From positions 1 through 38,117 of the forward strand of contig CANPYC010000018.1 in the NCBI GenBank assembly GCA_947587615.1: a stretch of DNA of 38,117 bases. Reading direction: 5' to 3'. The position numbers and the translations under genes were made by a program. The notes under the pieces were generated by a model that searched no databases, was not told the origin of the DNA, and was given only the letters and a program-made list of their open reading frames with translations. Every line of letters starts with the position of its first letter. The stretch's first letter is position 1. This document shows, piece by piece, positions 18,978-28,040 of this stretch. This stretch comes from Candidatus Gastranaerophilales bacterium. GTDB taxonomy: Bacteria; Cyanobacteriota; Vampirovibrionia; Gastranaerophilales; Gastranaerophilaceae.

Positions 18978-21125
18978 TTACCTTAACTTTAAAGCATTTA
19001 GTCTTTGTCTTAATTTTGACTTATCTACCCAACCATTATACGAATCCATATAAATACTATCGCATTCAATATCGCCTAAAAAGTTAAAGCGTTTTTGCGT
19101 TTTGTTCAAATCATCAATAGGTACATCATTGAATTTAGAACTCATATAAATTTTTGTATCGTCATTTCCTGCTACATCTTTTGTAATATTAGTTGCATAT
19201 TCAACAATAGCATTTCTTAATTCAATACCAACATCTTTTGACAGACTGTTTGAATTATTTATTTCAATATTATCAATTATTAAACATGGTTTATTGTTTT
19301 CATCAGTCACAAAATAACAAAGAGCATTACCTATCGTTTTATTTGTATTATTATCAACAATTTCAATCATATTATAAGCGCTATTCATTAAATAATGAGG
19401 CATAGCAGAACCGTTTGCTCCTCCCATACCAATACAGCATGTAGAATAGTTGCCTTGGAAAATATCTTTTTGAGGAATTCTATCCCACATTTTTATTGTT
19501 AAATCAAGATTTTTTGTTTTTTGTGATTTAGAATTGTTTATTTTTGATACATCATCTAATCTTTGGTTTAGATGATCTTGAATAGTTAGAGTATTTTGAG
19601 CATTCTGCGTTTTTTGAGGATTATTTAGATTGCCTTTTGCTCTTTTAAATATGGGTTGGAGCTGTTTTGTTAAATTAGTAATAAATCCTTTAAATTTTGC
19701 TTTACTTGTTATATATTGCGTTGGAATAAAAAATTTATCATCTTTTATATATTTTACAAATTGTTTATCAACAAAACCCTTTGCGGGAGTTTGTCTTAAA
19801 GTTTCAATATCTTCAACTAATTGCATGGCTATTTGAGATAATTGCTCTTGATTTTTGTCTTTAGTTTTAAATTGAACATTATTTTCTTTTAAAGGTTTTA
19901 ACCATGCAGCATAATTTAAGTTATATTTATCAAACATGTCTTTGGTATTAGCGTTTGTTTGACCATATATATTAGAGTCGTCTTGAATAAATTTATTAAA
20001 ATCACCAAGGTTTGCTGCTTTTAATAAATGATTAAATACCGTTGAATCCTCGTTTTCTTCTATTTCTTGTGCTAAAAGATGGGTATATTCAATATCCCAG
20101 CTTAATAATTTTTCGAGAGGTATTTTTGATATTTCATCATCATCTAAACCGCATTTTTTTAAGACACCCCTAAATAAATCGAGATTTAATTGAGCAGTAT
20201 CAACAATTCCTGTTTTTGCCATTTTACGCATTTTTGACATGCCTAAATGATTTGCTTCAAATCCATAAATAAGATTTAAAAGCCCAATTTTTTGCTCAGG
20301 CAGAAACGGTTTATTATATATGCTTGATGAATTGCATAAATCCTTTAAGAGTTGAATACTGTCAGGATTAAATCTGCCTATAAATTCGTTATTGCACATA
20401 ACTTCAAAAAATCTTTTTCTAAAGAGATTATCTAAAGTTTCTTTATCAAAAGCGTAAGAAAATAATAGAAAATATGCTGCATACGTATCAAAAAACCATT
20501 CTATTGCTTGTGACATTTCATTTTCATTATTATATTCACCATTAACATATAACGCAGGATGAGCAAACATCTTTTGTTTTTGTGCATCGATTTTATTTAT
20601 ATTTTCATCTAATTCATCCCAAAAACCGTTTGGAGCGTGTCTTATTATACTGAAAATTACATTTTCATCAAATCTATAACTACCGTCATTGTTTTTAAAA
20701 TTAACAAGATAATTAATACCATCCTTGTTTTTATCTGTTATAAATTCTGCATTGTATGAGATATTGTAACAGGAAAACCTGTATTTACCGTTATAGTCTT
20801 TTGCATTGATTAATTCTTTGATTACATCTTTATTTTCAGGTGTTATTTTACTTGTAAGCGAATTAATATCATATTTATTAAATCTTGCACGACCTTCATT
20901 ATCTTTCATACTTAAAAGTTGTTTTTTAAATTCTTCAATATCTTCTTTTGTGCTGTCGATATTCCCATTAAAATTCATATTAAGCGAAGCTTTGTTGTAG
21001 TTTGATATTGTATTAAGCGAGCTTACGGAGTATTGTTTTTGTTCTATCGGATTTGTTTGACCTTTAAAATTAGTATTTAGCTTATCTAACTTGTTTTTGG
21101 CAATATTTTGTATCGTTATTTTCAT
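18978..21125 (-). CDS. 35-residue-repeat protein with Cys-Cys C-terminal domain; N-terminal F-K-G leader
   Basis: A 715-residue protein, partial paralog of the gene downstream. Residues 1-55 are a leader with NTNFKGQ (18-23) and SSLNTISNYNKASLN (35-49), the latter nearly the same as in the 1075-residue neighbour. Three 35-residue repeats begin at residues 73, 108 and 143 (KDNEGRARFNK, KDYNGKYRFS, KNNDGSYRFDE). A long helical middle follows to about 540. The C-terminal domain opens with MWDRIPQKDIFQGNYSTCC, then GMGGANGSAMPHYL, and continues with a strand-rich part (IGNALCYFVTDE, LIIDNIEINNS, GIELRNAIVEYA) loosely reminiscent of a GNAT acyltransferase fold. That resemblance is only a guess. 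The paired C563-C564 in a GNYSTCC motif looks functional. An AAGG ribosome site precedes the ATG, with a leader resembling that of the paralog. No signal peptide. Confidence 0.82.
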   Translation of the reverse strand: MKITIQNIAKNKLDKLNTNFKGQTNPIEQKQYSVSSLNTISNYNKASLNMNFNGNIDSTKEDIEEFKKQLLSMKDNEGRARFNKYDINSLTSKITPENKDVIKELINAKDYNGKYRFSCYNISYNAEFITDKNKDGINYLVNFKNNDGSYRFDENVIFSIIRHAPNGFWDELDENINKIDAQKQKMFAHPALYVNGEYNNENEMSQAIEWFFDTYAAYFLLFSYAFDKETLDNLFRKRFFEVMCNNEFIGRFNPDSIQLLKDLCNSSSIYNKPFLPEQKIGLLNLIYGFEANHLGMSKMRKMAKTGIVDTAQLNLDLFRGVLKKCGLDDDEISKIPLEKLLSWDIEYTHLLAQEIEENEDSTVFNHLLKAANLGDFNKFIQDDSNIYGQTNANTKDMFDKYNLNYAAWLKPLKENNVQFKTKDKNQEQLSQIAMQLVEDIETLRQTPAKGFVDKQFVKYIKDDKFFIPTQYITSKAKFKGFITNLTKQLQPIFKRAKGNLNNPQKTQNAQNTLTIQDHLNQRLDDVSKINNSKSQKTKNLDLTIKMWDRIPQKDIFQGNYSTCCIGMGGANGSAMPHYLMNSAYNMIEIVDNNTNKTIGNALCYFVTDENNKPCLIIDNIEINNSNSLSKDVGIELRNAIVEYATNITKDVAGNDDTKIYMSSKFNDVPIDDLNKTQKRFNFLGDIECDSIYMDSYNGWVDKSKLRQRLNALKLR

Positions 21126-21190
21126 TTTTATAAACCTTAATTCCTTTATTATTAATAAAAAGAAATTTTTAAAAAAAATTTACTCGCAAC

Positions 21191-21239
21191 TTAAAAAGCC
21201 TGTAAGTATTAGAAAACTAAGTTCTTACAGGCTTTTTAA
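21191..21239 (-). terminator. Rho-independent terminator of leuS
   Basis: TTAAAAAGCCTGTAAG (21191-21206) pairs perfectly with CTTACAGGCTTTTTAA (21224-21239) around a 17-base loop. The U-tract comes from the lower stem on either strand. It separates the hom-thrC-leuS unit from the repeat-protein genes. Confidence 0.9.
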
Positions 21240-21270
21240 ATTTTTAGTGTTTTTGTTTTTTGTTTTTTAA

Positions 21271-23736
21271 CTATTTCACAACTATATTAACAAGTTTATC
21301 AACAACAACAATTGTTTTAACAATTGTCTTATCTTTAGTTGCTTCAATAACTTTAGCTGAAGCTTTAGCTAAAGCTTCCAGCTCATCTTTTGATAAACCT
21401 TGAGAAGCTTCAATTTTATCTTTAATTTTTCCGTTAACTTGAACAATTAAAGTTATCATTGATGATTTAGCCAAATTTTCATCATATTTTGGCCATGGAG
21501 TGTTATGAATAGAGGTTTTTGCACCAAGCTCAGAATAAATTTCTTCCGCCATAAACACACAAACAGGTGAAATAAGCTTCAATAAAGTTAAAAGCGCAAA
21601 GCTTAAAACATCGTAATTTATATTATTTTCATCTTTTATGTATTCATAAATTGCATTTGTAAATTCTCTGTACCTTGAAATTACCGTGTTAAATTGAAAC
21701 TCTGCTTCAATATCGTTTGTTATTTTCTTGATTGAAATATGAGCTTCTCTCAAGAAATTATCATCTCTTTTTGATAATGTTTTAGGGTCAAATGAAGGGT
21801 TTAGGTTTATCTTATCTTGGAATTTGGAATAAAGTCGATAAACTCTCAGGATAAACTTATAACATCCTTCAACACCGGCGTCTGTCCAGTCAAAATCACG
21901 AGCGGGCGGGCTATCAGAGAGGATAAATAAGCGAGCGGTATCAGCACCGAAGTTTTTATAAATATCATCAGGATCTACCGTATTACCTTTTGATTTAGAC
22001 ATTTTTGAGCCGTCTTTTAAAACCATACCTTGAGTTAAGAGGTTTTTAAAAGGTTCATCAAAATCTAAAAGTTTGCAATCACGAAGCGCTTTTGTAAAGA
22101 AACGAGAATAGAGAAGATGTAATATAGCATGCTCAATTCCCCCTACATACTGATCAACGGGCAGCCATTTATTGATTATATCTCTATTAAAGCATTCTTT
22201 ATCGTTTTTTGAGTCAGTGTAGCGCATATAATACCAGCTTGAGCAAACAAAAGTATCCATGGTATCCATATCACGGACAGCTTTACCGCCACACTTGGGG
22301 CAAGTTGTATATCTGAATGTCGGGCTTGTTTCAATCGGAGATTTACCTGTAACGCTAAAATCTACATCTGTCGGAAGTAAAACGGGTAAATCTTTTTCAT
22401 CAAGCGCAACTTCACCGCAATTGGGACAATATACAATTGGAATTGGCGCTCCCCAGTACCTTTGGCGAGAAATCAGCCAGTCTCTTAAACGATATTGGGT
22501 TTTAAATTCACCAAAACCATTATCAACGGCATATTGAGTTATTGCTTTTTTAGCCTGTTCAAAATTCAGACCGTTAAATTTATCACTGTTAATCAGTGTT
22601 CCTTTTTCCGTATAGCACTTACCTTCAGCAAAATTTTCTCCCGTAATTACTTGAACCATGGGAAGATTGAATTTTTTTGCAAAATCAAAATCTCTTTCAT
22701 CATGATAAGGAACCGCCATAACAGCACCTGTTCCATAATCAACAAGAGCATAATCGGCAACCCAAATCGGACAAACTCTGCCCGTAAAGGGGTTAATTAT
22801 ATGTGTTCCTAAAGGTACGCCTGTTTTAATTCTTTCTGTTGAAAGTCTTTCAATTTCAGAGAGTTTTTTGGCGTTTGCTCTATATTCTTCAACAGACGCT
22901 TTATTTTCCGCTGTTGTTAATTTTTCAATATCTTTATATTCGGGTGCAACAACAAGATAGGTTATGCCAAAAGCTGTATCGGGTCTTGTTGTATAAACGG
23001 GTATTTCAAGCCCATCAAGCTCTTTAACTTTAAATTTTAAAATAGCACCGCTTGATTTACCAATCCAGTTTTGTTGCATGGTTTTAACGTTATCGCCCCA
23101 ACCTTCAAGAAGTTTTAAATCTTCTAAAAGTTCTTCGGAGTATTGCGTAATTTTAAAGAACCATTGAGAAAGATTTTTCTTTGTGACTTCGCTGTCACAT
23201 CTCCAACATTTACCGTCTATTACCTGTTCATTTGCTAGTACTGTTGCGCATTTTTCGCACCAATTAACGGGAGCCGTCTTTTTATAGGCAAGCCCTTTTT
23301 TGTATAACTGTAAAAAGAGCCACTGTGTCCATTTATAATAATCAGGCAGGCATGTTGTAACTTCTCTATCCCAATCAATTGAAAGACCGAGCATTTTAAG
23401 CTGTTTTTTCATATATGCGATATTATCAAGCGTCCATTTTTGAGGGTTGGCGTTATGCTGAATTGCAGCATTTTCAGCGGGCAGACCAAAACTGTCCCAA
23501 CCCATGGGATGAAGAACATTATAGCCTTGCGCACGCTTAAAGCGGGCAATAACATCAGTTATTGTATAGTTTCTTACATGACCCATGTGAAGCTTGCCTG
23601 ATGGGTATGGCAGCATTGAAAGCGCATAAAATTTAGGTTTATCGGAGTCATTCGGGGTTTTATAAGGATTTTGTTTTTCCCATATATCAAACCATTTTTT
23701 TTCAATTTGTTGCGGATAATATTCTTTTTCTAACAT
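21271..23736 (-). CDS. leuS: Leucyl-tRNA synthetase
   Basis: An 821-residue class I aminoacyl-tRNA synthetase that charges tRNA-Leu. The HIGH motif is HMGH at 50-53 within LPYPSGKLHMGHVRNY. The zinc-binding region CEKCATVLANEQVIDGKC follows. The CP1 editing domain contains TTRPDTAFGITYLVVAPEY and MAVPYHDERDF. A second cysteine module (CPNCGEVAL, CPKCGGKAV) lies before SSWYYMRYTD. The KMSKS loop is KMSKSKGNTVDPDD near 578. The C-terminal tRNA-binding part ends in IIVQVNGK-like residues (LIVQVNGKIKDKIE). Length is normal. Only 37 bases separate it from thrC, so it is probably read through from hom-thrC. The ribosome site is poor (AGGGA about 15 bases away). Confidence 0.97.
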   Translation of the reverse strand: MLEKEYYPQQIEKKWFDIWEKQNPYKTPNDSDKPKFYALSMLPYPSGKLHMGHVRNYTITDVIARFKRAQGYNVLHPMGWDSFGLPAENAAIQHNANPQKWTLDNIAYMKKQLKMLGLSIDWDREVTTCLPDYYKWTQWLFLQLYKKGLAYKKTAPVNWCEKCATVLANEQVIDGKCWRCDSEVTKKNLSQWFFKITQYSEELLEDLKLLEGWGDNVKTMQQNWIGKSSGAILKFKVKELDGLEIPVYTTRPDTAFGITYLVVAPEYKDIEKLTTAENKASVEEYRANAKKLSEIERLSTERIKTGVPLGTHIINPFTGRVCPIWVADYALVDYGTGAVMAVPYHDERDFDFAKKFNLPMVQVITGENFAEGKCYTEKGTLINSDKFNGLNFEQAKKAITQYAVDNGFGEFKTQYRLRDWLISRQRYWGAPIPIVYCPNCGEVALDEKDLPVLLPTDVDFSVTGKSPIETSPTFRYTTCPKCGGKAVRDMDTMDTFVCSSWYYMRYTDSKNDKECFNRDIINKWLPVDQYVGGIEHAILHLLYSRFFTKALRDCKLLDFDEPFKNLLTQGMVLKDGSKMSKSKGNTVDPDDIYKNFGADTARLFILSDSPPARDFDWTDAGVEGCYKFILRVYRLYSKFQDKINLNPSFDPKTLSKRDDNFLREAHISIKKITNDIEAEFQFNTVISRYREFTNAIYEYIKDENNINYDVLSFALLTLLKLISPVCVFMAEEIYSELGAKTSIHNTPWPKYDENLAKSSMITLIVQVNGKIKDKIEASQGLSKDELEALAKASAKVIEATKDKTIVKTIVVVDKLVNIVVK

Positions 23737-23773
23737 TTTTTATTCTTATTCCCTTATTCTAGTTTTTAAAAAT

Positions 23774-24826
23774 CTAAAAGTTTATAATTTTAATAATATC
23801 ATCAATTTTAGAGTTTGATTTATGAATAGTTGATTGAGAATGCTCAATTGCGCAATTTGGGTCTTTTAAGCCGTTACCCGTTAAGATACAAACAACGTTT
23901 GAATTTTGTTCGATTTTATCTTTAAGTTTAATTAAACCTGCAACTGAAGCACATGAGCCGGGTTCAGCGAATATTCCTTCTTCTCTTGTCAGGAGTCTAT
24001 ATGCATTTAAGATTTCTTCATCAGATACCATATCAATTGTGCCCTTGGACTCGTCTCTTGCGGCTTCCGCTTTTTTCCAACTTGCGGGATTACCAATTCT
24101 TATAGCTGTTGCAATTGTTTCAGGGTTGTCAACTTTATGCCCTAAAACAATAGGAGCTGCGCCGCTTGCTTGAATACCCATCATCTTAGGCAATTTAGTG
24201 CATTTTTTATCTTCAAAATATTCCTTATAGCCCTTCCAATAAGCGGTAATATTACCTGCATTTCCAACAGGGATAAAGTGATAATCGGGAGCTTCATTCA
24301 GTGCGTCAACTATTTCAAAAGCACCTGTTTTTTGTCCTTCAATTCTATAAGGATTAACGGAATTAACTAAAGTTATAGGGTATTTTGAAGCAATTTCTCG
24401 AACTGCGTTCAATGCTTCATCAAAATTTCCGTCTATTGCTATGATTTTTGCTCCGTACATCATTGCTTGAGATAATTTTCCCATTGCAATATGACCGTCG
24501 GGAATTAAAACGCAGCATTTTATCTTGGCTTTAGCGGCATAAGCGGCGGCGGACGCTGAGGTATTACCCGTTGAAGCACAGATAATCGCATTTGCTCCAT
24601 CTTCAACAGCTTTTGTAACAGCCATTGTCATACCTCTATCTTTAAAGCTTCCTGTCGGATTTAAACCTTCGTATTTTAAATATAAATTAGCCTTAAGTCC
24701 GATTTTTTGAGCCAGATTATCCGCTTTAATTAACGGTGTATTACCTTCACAAAGTGTAATTATTTTTGTTTTCTCGCTTAGCGGAAGATATTTTTTATAT
24801 TTTTCGATTAATCCTTGATATCTCAT
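23774..24826 (-). CDS. thrC: Threonine synthase
   Basis: A 350-residue PLP enzyme (fold type II) converting O-phosphohomoserine to threonine. EGNTPL (27-32), the PLP lysine K62 in [40 protein letters not shown] (phosphate-binding loop) and [11 protein letters not shown] are all in the expected order. It is the short bacterial form. Its ATG overlaps the hom stop (ATGA), so the two are translationally coupled and supply threonine from aspartate semialdehyde together with a homoserine kinase encoded elsewhere. Confidence 0.96.
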   Translation of the reverse strand: MRYQGLIEKYKKYLPLSEKTKIITLCEGNTPLIKADNLAQKIGLKANLYLKYEGLNPTGSFKDRGMTMAVTKAVEDGANAIICASTGNTSASAAAYAAKAKIKCCVLIPDGHIAMGKLSQAMMYGAKIIAIDGNFDEALNAVREIASKYPITLVNSVNPYRIEGQKTGAFEIVDALNEAPDYHFIPVGNAGNITAYWKGYKEYFEDKKCTKLPKMMGIQASGAAPIVLGHKVDNPETIATAIRIGNPASWKKAEAARDESKGTIDMVSDEEILNAYRLLTREEGIFAEPGSCASVAGLIKLKDKIEQNSNVVCILTGNGLKDPNCAIEHSQSTIHKSNSKIDDIIKIINF

Positions 24827-26094
24827 CCCATCACCCTAATTTTATTAACAACTTTTGTAATATTATCGCCTTCAATTTCAGCTATCATATTATTAATATC
24901 TTTTTCAAAACATTCTTCTGTTATAACAATTATTGAAGCGGAATTATTGTTAACAACGCCTTTTTGAATTATATATGAAATATTTATTCCAAATTTAGCG
25001 CAAGCAGTACCGATTCGCCCGATTTCACCGGGGGTATTTTTTGCAACAATAGAAAGATAGTAACAGTTTATTGTTTCGTTGATATCAATTTGTTTTGCAT
25101 ATTCACCATGTCTGCATGTTGCAATAGGCAGAATTGAACCGTTATTTTTATCAATTTCGGATTTTATGATTAAAATATCCCCTACAACAGAGCTTGAAGT
25201 CGGAAATTCACCCGCTCCGGGACCTACAAACATAACTCTATCAACAGGAAAACCGTTTAATAAAACAGCATTTGTTGCGTTTTTAATTTCAGAGATAGGC
25301 TTTCTCTTATCGACAAGCATGGGATGAACCCTGATATCTAAAATATCTTCATCATTTTTGTTAAGTTTTTTTGCTTGTGCAATTAATTTTATCTTGTAAC
25401 CAAGCTCATCAGCAATTTTTATATCATTAGCCGTTATTTTTGTTATACCTTCACAATATATTTTAGATAGGTCAATTCTTTTATTAAAGACAATATTAGC
25501 TAATATTGCAATTTTATACATGGCATCATACCCTTCAACATCCCCTGTCGGGTCAGTTTCAGCATAACCCAGTTCTTGAGCTTTTTTAAGACAATCAGAG
25601 TATGAAAGGTTTTCTTCTTCCATTTTAGTTAAAATATAGTTTGTTGTGCCGTTTAAAATGCCTGCAACGTTTGAAAACGTATTTGCGCTAAGACTTGTTT
25701 TAATCGGAAATATAATAGGTATTCCGCCCGCAACAGCTGCTTCATAAAGAATTGTTGTTCCATATTGCCTTGCTAAATCAAAAAGTTGAGCGCCATGCTT
25801 TGCTAATAATTCTTTGTTTGCTGTTACAATATGTTTTTTGTTTTTTATTGCAACTTCGAGTGCTTCTAACACTGAACAGCCCCCTGCAACTTCAACAAGT
25901 ACTTGAATTTCAGGGTTATTAGCAAGCGTAAGCGGGTCTGTTGTTAAGTTTTTTATCTCAACATCTCTTTTTTTGTTGATATTTTTAACAGCAGCGCCAA
26001 CAATTTCAATATCATCTCTTTTAGCTAAAACCTTAGCTACACCGCACCCAACGGTGCCAAGACCAATAAGTCCGATTTTTAATTTATTTTCCAT
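24823..26094 (-). CDS. hom: Homoserine dehydrogenase with ACT domain
   Basis: A 423-residue enzyme reducing aspartate semialdehyde to homoserine. The Rossmann motif is G11-L-G13-T-V-G16 ([17 protein letters not shown]). [37 protein letters not shown] and the catalytic stretch [19 protein letters not shown] are diagnostic. From about residue 345 there is an ACT domain ([21 protein letters not shown]), the usual threonine-feedback module. There is no aspartokinase fusion. It heads hom-thrC-leuS. There is no Shine-Dalgarno; a well-spaced promoter ends 6 bases before the ATG, so the mRNA is likely leaderless. Upstream DNA is shared with the divergent gltX. Confidence 0.96.
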   Translation of the reverse strand: MENKLKIGLIGLGTVGCGVAKVLAKRDDIEIVGAAVKNINKKRDVEIKNLTTDPLTLANNPEIQVLVEVAGGCSVLEALEVAIKNKKHIVTANKELLAKHGAQLFDLARQYGTTILYEAAVAGGIPIIFPIKTSLSANTFSNVAGILNGTTNYILTKMEEENLSYSDCLKKAQELGYAETDPTGDVEGYDAMYKIAILANIVFNKRIDLSKIYCEGITKITANDIKIADELGYKIKLIAQAKKLNKNDEDILDIRVHPMLVDKRKPISEIKNATNAVLLNGFPVDRVMFVGPGAGEFPTSSSVVGDILIIKSEIDKNNGSILPIATCRHGEYAKQIDINETINCYYLSIVAKNTPGEIGRIGTACAKFGINISYIIQKGVVNNNSASIIVITEECFEKDINNMIAEIEGDNITKVVNKIRVMG

Positions 26095-26129
26095 AGAAAA
26101 ATAATAACATAAATTTATTTTTGTTGTAA
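26095..26129 (-). promoter_or_regulatory. Leaderless-type promoter of hom-thrC-leuS
   Basis: On the minus strand: TTACAA (26129-26124), a 17-base spacer, TATTAT (26106-26101), then 6 bases to the hom ATG. With no leader, there is no room for a threonine attenuator peptide. Confidence 0.6.
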
Positions 26130-26182
26130 TATTATCTTAAAAAGTTTAAAAAGGTTTTTAAAGATTATAAAAGGATAACATA

Positions 26183-27619
26183 ATGAGTGATGAAAAAGTA
26201 AGAGTTAGAATTGCACCTTCCCCATCAGGCAATTTGCACATAGGAACGGCAAGAACAGCTCTTTTTAACTATTTATTTGCAAAAAAAATGCATGGAAAAT
26301 ACGTTTTAAGAATTGAAGATACCGATTTAGACAGAAGTTCTGAAGAATATAAACAAAATATTTTTGATAGCTTAAAAGCCCTTGGTTTAAACTGGGATGA
26401 AGGCCCTGATGTAGGTGGGCAATATGGCCCATATAAGCAATCTGAAAGATTTGATATTTATCCAAAATTTGCTCAAATGCTTATAGATAAAGGCTATGCT
26501 TATGAATGTTTCTGCTCTAACGAGGATTTGGATAAAGAGCATGAAGAAGCAAAAGCAAAAAAAATTCCTTATAAATATTCAAGAAAATGTTTAAATTTAA
26601 CTAAAGAACAAAAAGATGAATTAAAAGCTAAAGGAATTAAGCCTTCAATTCGCTTCAAAGTTGACTATAAAGAACTTGTATTTAATGACCTTGTAAAGGG
26701 TGAGCTGAAGTTTGATACAAGCTTAATCGGCGATTTTGCAATTATGAAATCAAACGGAACTCCTACTTATAATTTTGCCGTTGTGGTTGATGATATGTTA
26801 ATGAAAATATCGCATGTTATAAGAGGTGAAGACCATATTTCAAATACTCCAAAACAAATTTTAATCTATGAAGCATTAGGAGCTACTGTACCTAAGTTTG
26901 GTCATTTAGGTATGATTTTAGCACCCGATAGAAGCAAATTATCAAAGCGCCATGGCGCAACTGCCGTATCGGATTTTATTAAGCAGGGATATTTAACGGA
27001 AGCATTACTAAATTTTGTTGCGCTTTTAGGCTGGGCGCCAAGTGATGGTGTTGAAATTAAAAACGTTGATGAAATTGCAGCAGATTTTAGAATAAATGAA
27101 ATATCAAGTTCAAACTCTATTTTTGAATATGAAAAATTAAACTGGATGAACGGGCAATATATTAAAAAAATGGATATATCAAAATTGACTGATTTAGCCC
27201 TTCCGTTTTTAAATAAATACGATACTTCAAAATATTCAAGAGATATGCTTGAGAGAATAATTGAAGTTACAAGAGAACCTATTACTCTATTAAAAGATTT
27301 AGAGAATGATACTCAATACTTTTTTGAAGAACCAAAACTTGATGAAGTTAAAGAGCTTTTATCAACCGATTTATCAAAGAAAGTTTTGGAAAAATTCAAA
27401 AATGATGTTAAAGATTATGATTTTAATAACGAAGAAGAAATTCATAACAAATTAGCTGATTTTAGAACATATTTCAAAGAACAATTCGGCTTTAAACCTA
27501 AAGAAACAATGTGGGCAATTAGAGCAGCTCTAACAGGCAGAACAAGAGGTGCTGATATGGTTGCTATTATTGTAATTTTAGGTAAAGATGAAGTAATTAA
27601 AAGATTAAATAACGTATAA
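26183..27619 (+). CDS. gltX: Glutamyl-tRNA synthetase
   Basis: A 478-residue class I synthetase that charges tRNA-Glu (and possibly tRNA-Gln in an indirect pathway; discrimination not readable here). The HIGH element is HIGTART in APSPSGNLHIGTARTALFN (11-29). Next come LRIEDTDLDRS, a CFC motif (YECFCSNEDL), VVVDDMLMKISHVIRGEDHISNTPKQ (in parts DDMLMKISHVIRGEDHI) and the KMSKS equivalent KLSKRHGA near 252-258. The C-terminal anticodon-binding helices end with GRTRGADMVAIIVILGKD. An AAGGAT ribosome site sits 6-7 bases before the ATG. Divergent from hom with 88 bases between start codons. Confidence 0.97.
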   Translation: MSDEKVRVRIAPSPSGNLHIGTARTALFNYLFAKKMHGKYVLRIEDTDLDRSSEEYKQNIFDSLKALGLNWDEGPDVGGQYGPYKQSERFDIYPKFAQMLIDKGYAYECFCSNEDLDKEHEEAKAKKIPYKYSRKCLNLTKEQKDELKAKGIKPSIRFKVDYKELVFNDLVKGELKFDTSLIGDFAIMKSNGTPTYNFAVVVDDMLMKISHVIRGEDHISNTPKQILIYEALGATVPKFGHLGMILAPDRSKLSKRHGATAVSDFIKQGYLTEALLNFVALLGWAPSDGVEIKNVDEIAADFRINEISSSNSIFEYEKLNWMNGQYIKKMDISKLTDLALPFLNKYDTSKYSRDMLERIIEVTREPITLLKDLENDTQYFFEEPKLDEVKELLSTDLSKKVLEKFKNDVKDYDFNNEEEIHNKLADFRTYFKEQFGFKPKETMWAIRAALTGRTRGADMVAIIVILGKDEVIKRLNNV

Positions 27620-27651
27620 ATTACATTTTTTTAATTCCTGAACATAAAAAT

Positions 27652-27681
27652 AAATCCCTTTAGATATCTAAAGGGATTTTC
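27652..27681 (+). terminator. Rho-independent terminator of gltX
   Basis: AAATCCCTTTAGA (27652-27664) pairs with TCTAAAGGGATTT (27667-27679), followed by TTCTACTTTG. It is a perfect 13-bp stem. Confidence 0.88.
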
Positions 27682-27972
27682 TACTTTGTATAAATAGAAA
27701 GGAAGGAAAGGTTAGGAAAAATGTAGGTGTGTGTAAAACTATTAATAGAGTAAGTTAGACTGCCAAAAAACTCCTTTTACAAATTATATATTATATATAC
27801 CAAAATGATATACTTAATTAACAAACATATAATGAAATGTTGTTAATATTTCTTAATGATATAAACTACACTTATTATTACAAGCGCAATTCAAAGTTAA
27901 TAAGCCACCCAAATATAGCAATAGTAAATATTACACTAATAAAATTCTTTAAAAATATTATCTTTATTGAGC

Positions 27973-28001
27973 TTGAGGCTTTTTTTAATTTGTGTTATAC
28001 T
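27973..28001 (+). promoter_or_regulatory. Candidate promoter of the NAGPA-family gene
   Basis: TTGAGG (27973-27978), a 17-base spacer, TATACT (27996-28001). The start near 28008 leaves a leader of about 33 bases. Confidence 0.55.
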
Positions 28002-28040
28002 AGTAGTAGAGCATACTAGATAAAAGATACGGCAACAAAG

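Larger units (their letters stand above)
27620..28040. other. Intergenic region: terminator, purine-rich tract and promoter
   Basis: About 420 bases between gltX and the NAGPA-family gene. It contains the gltX terminator (27652-27679), then a purine-rich stretch around 27698-27720 (GAAAGGAAGGAAAGG, like a ribosome site but followed by ATG-TAG), and a promoter at 27973-28001. A 60-codon open frame at 27837-28019 has no ribosome site and overlaps that promoter, so I do not call it. Confidence 0.6.

Noticed and set aside
22495-22812. 105-codon plus-strand frame inside leuS
   Set aside because: Shadow frame of a strongly conserved synthetase on the other strand, without a ribosome site.
26107-26182. 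T-box or attenuator before hom or gltX
   Set aside because: The hom message has no leader under the best promoter, and the gltX leader is too short and lacks a T-box or terminator-antiterminator pair.
27837-28019. 60-codon open frame before the NAGPA-family gene
   Set aside because: No ribosome-binding site, low-complexity Ile/Lys/Asn composition, and it runs over the candidate promoter of the next gene.
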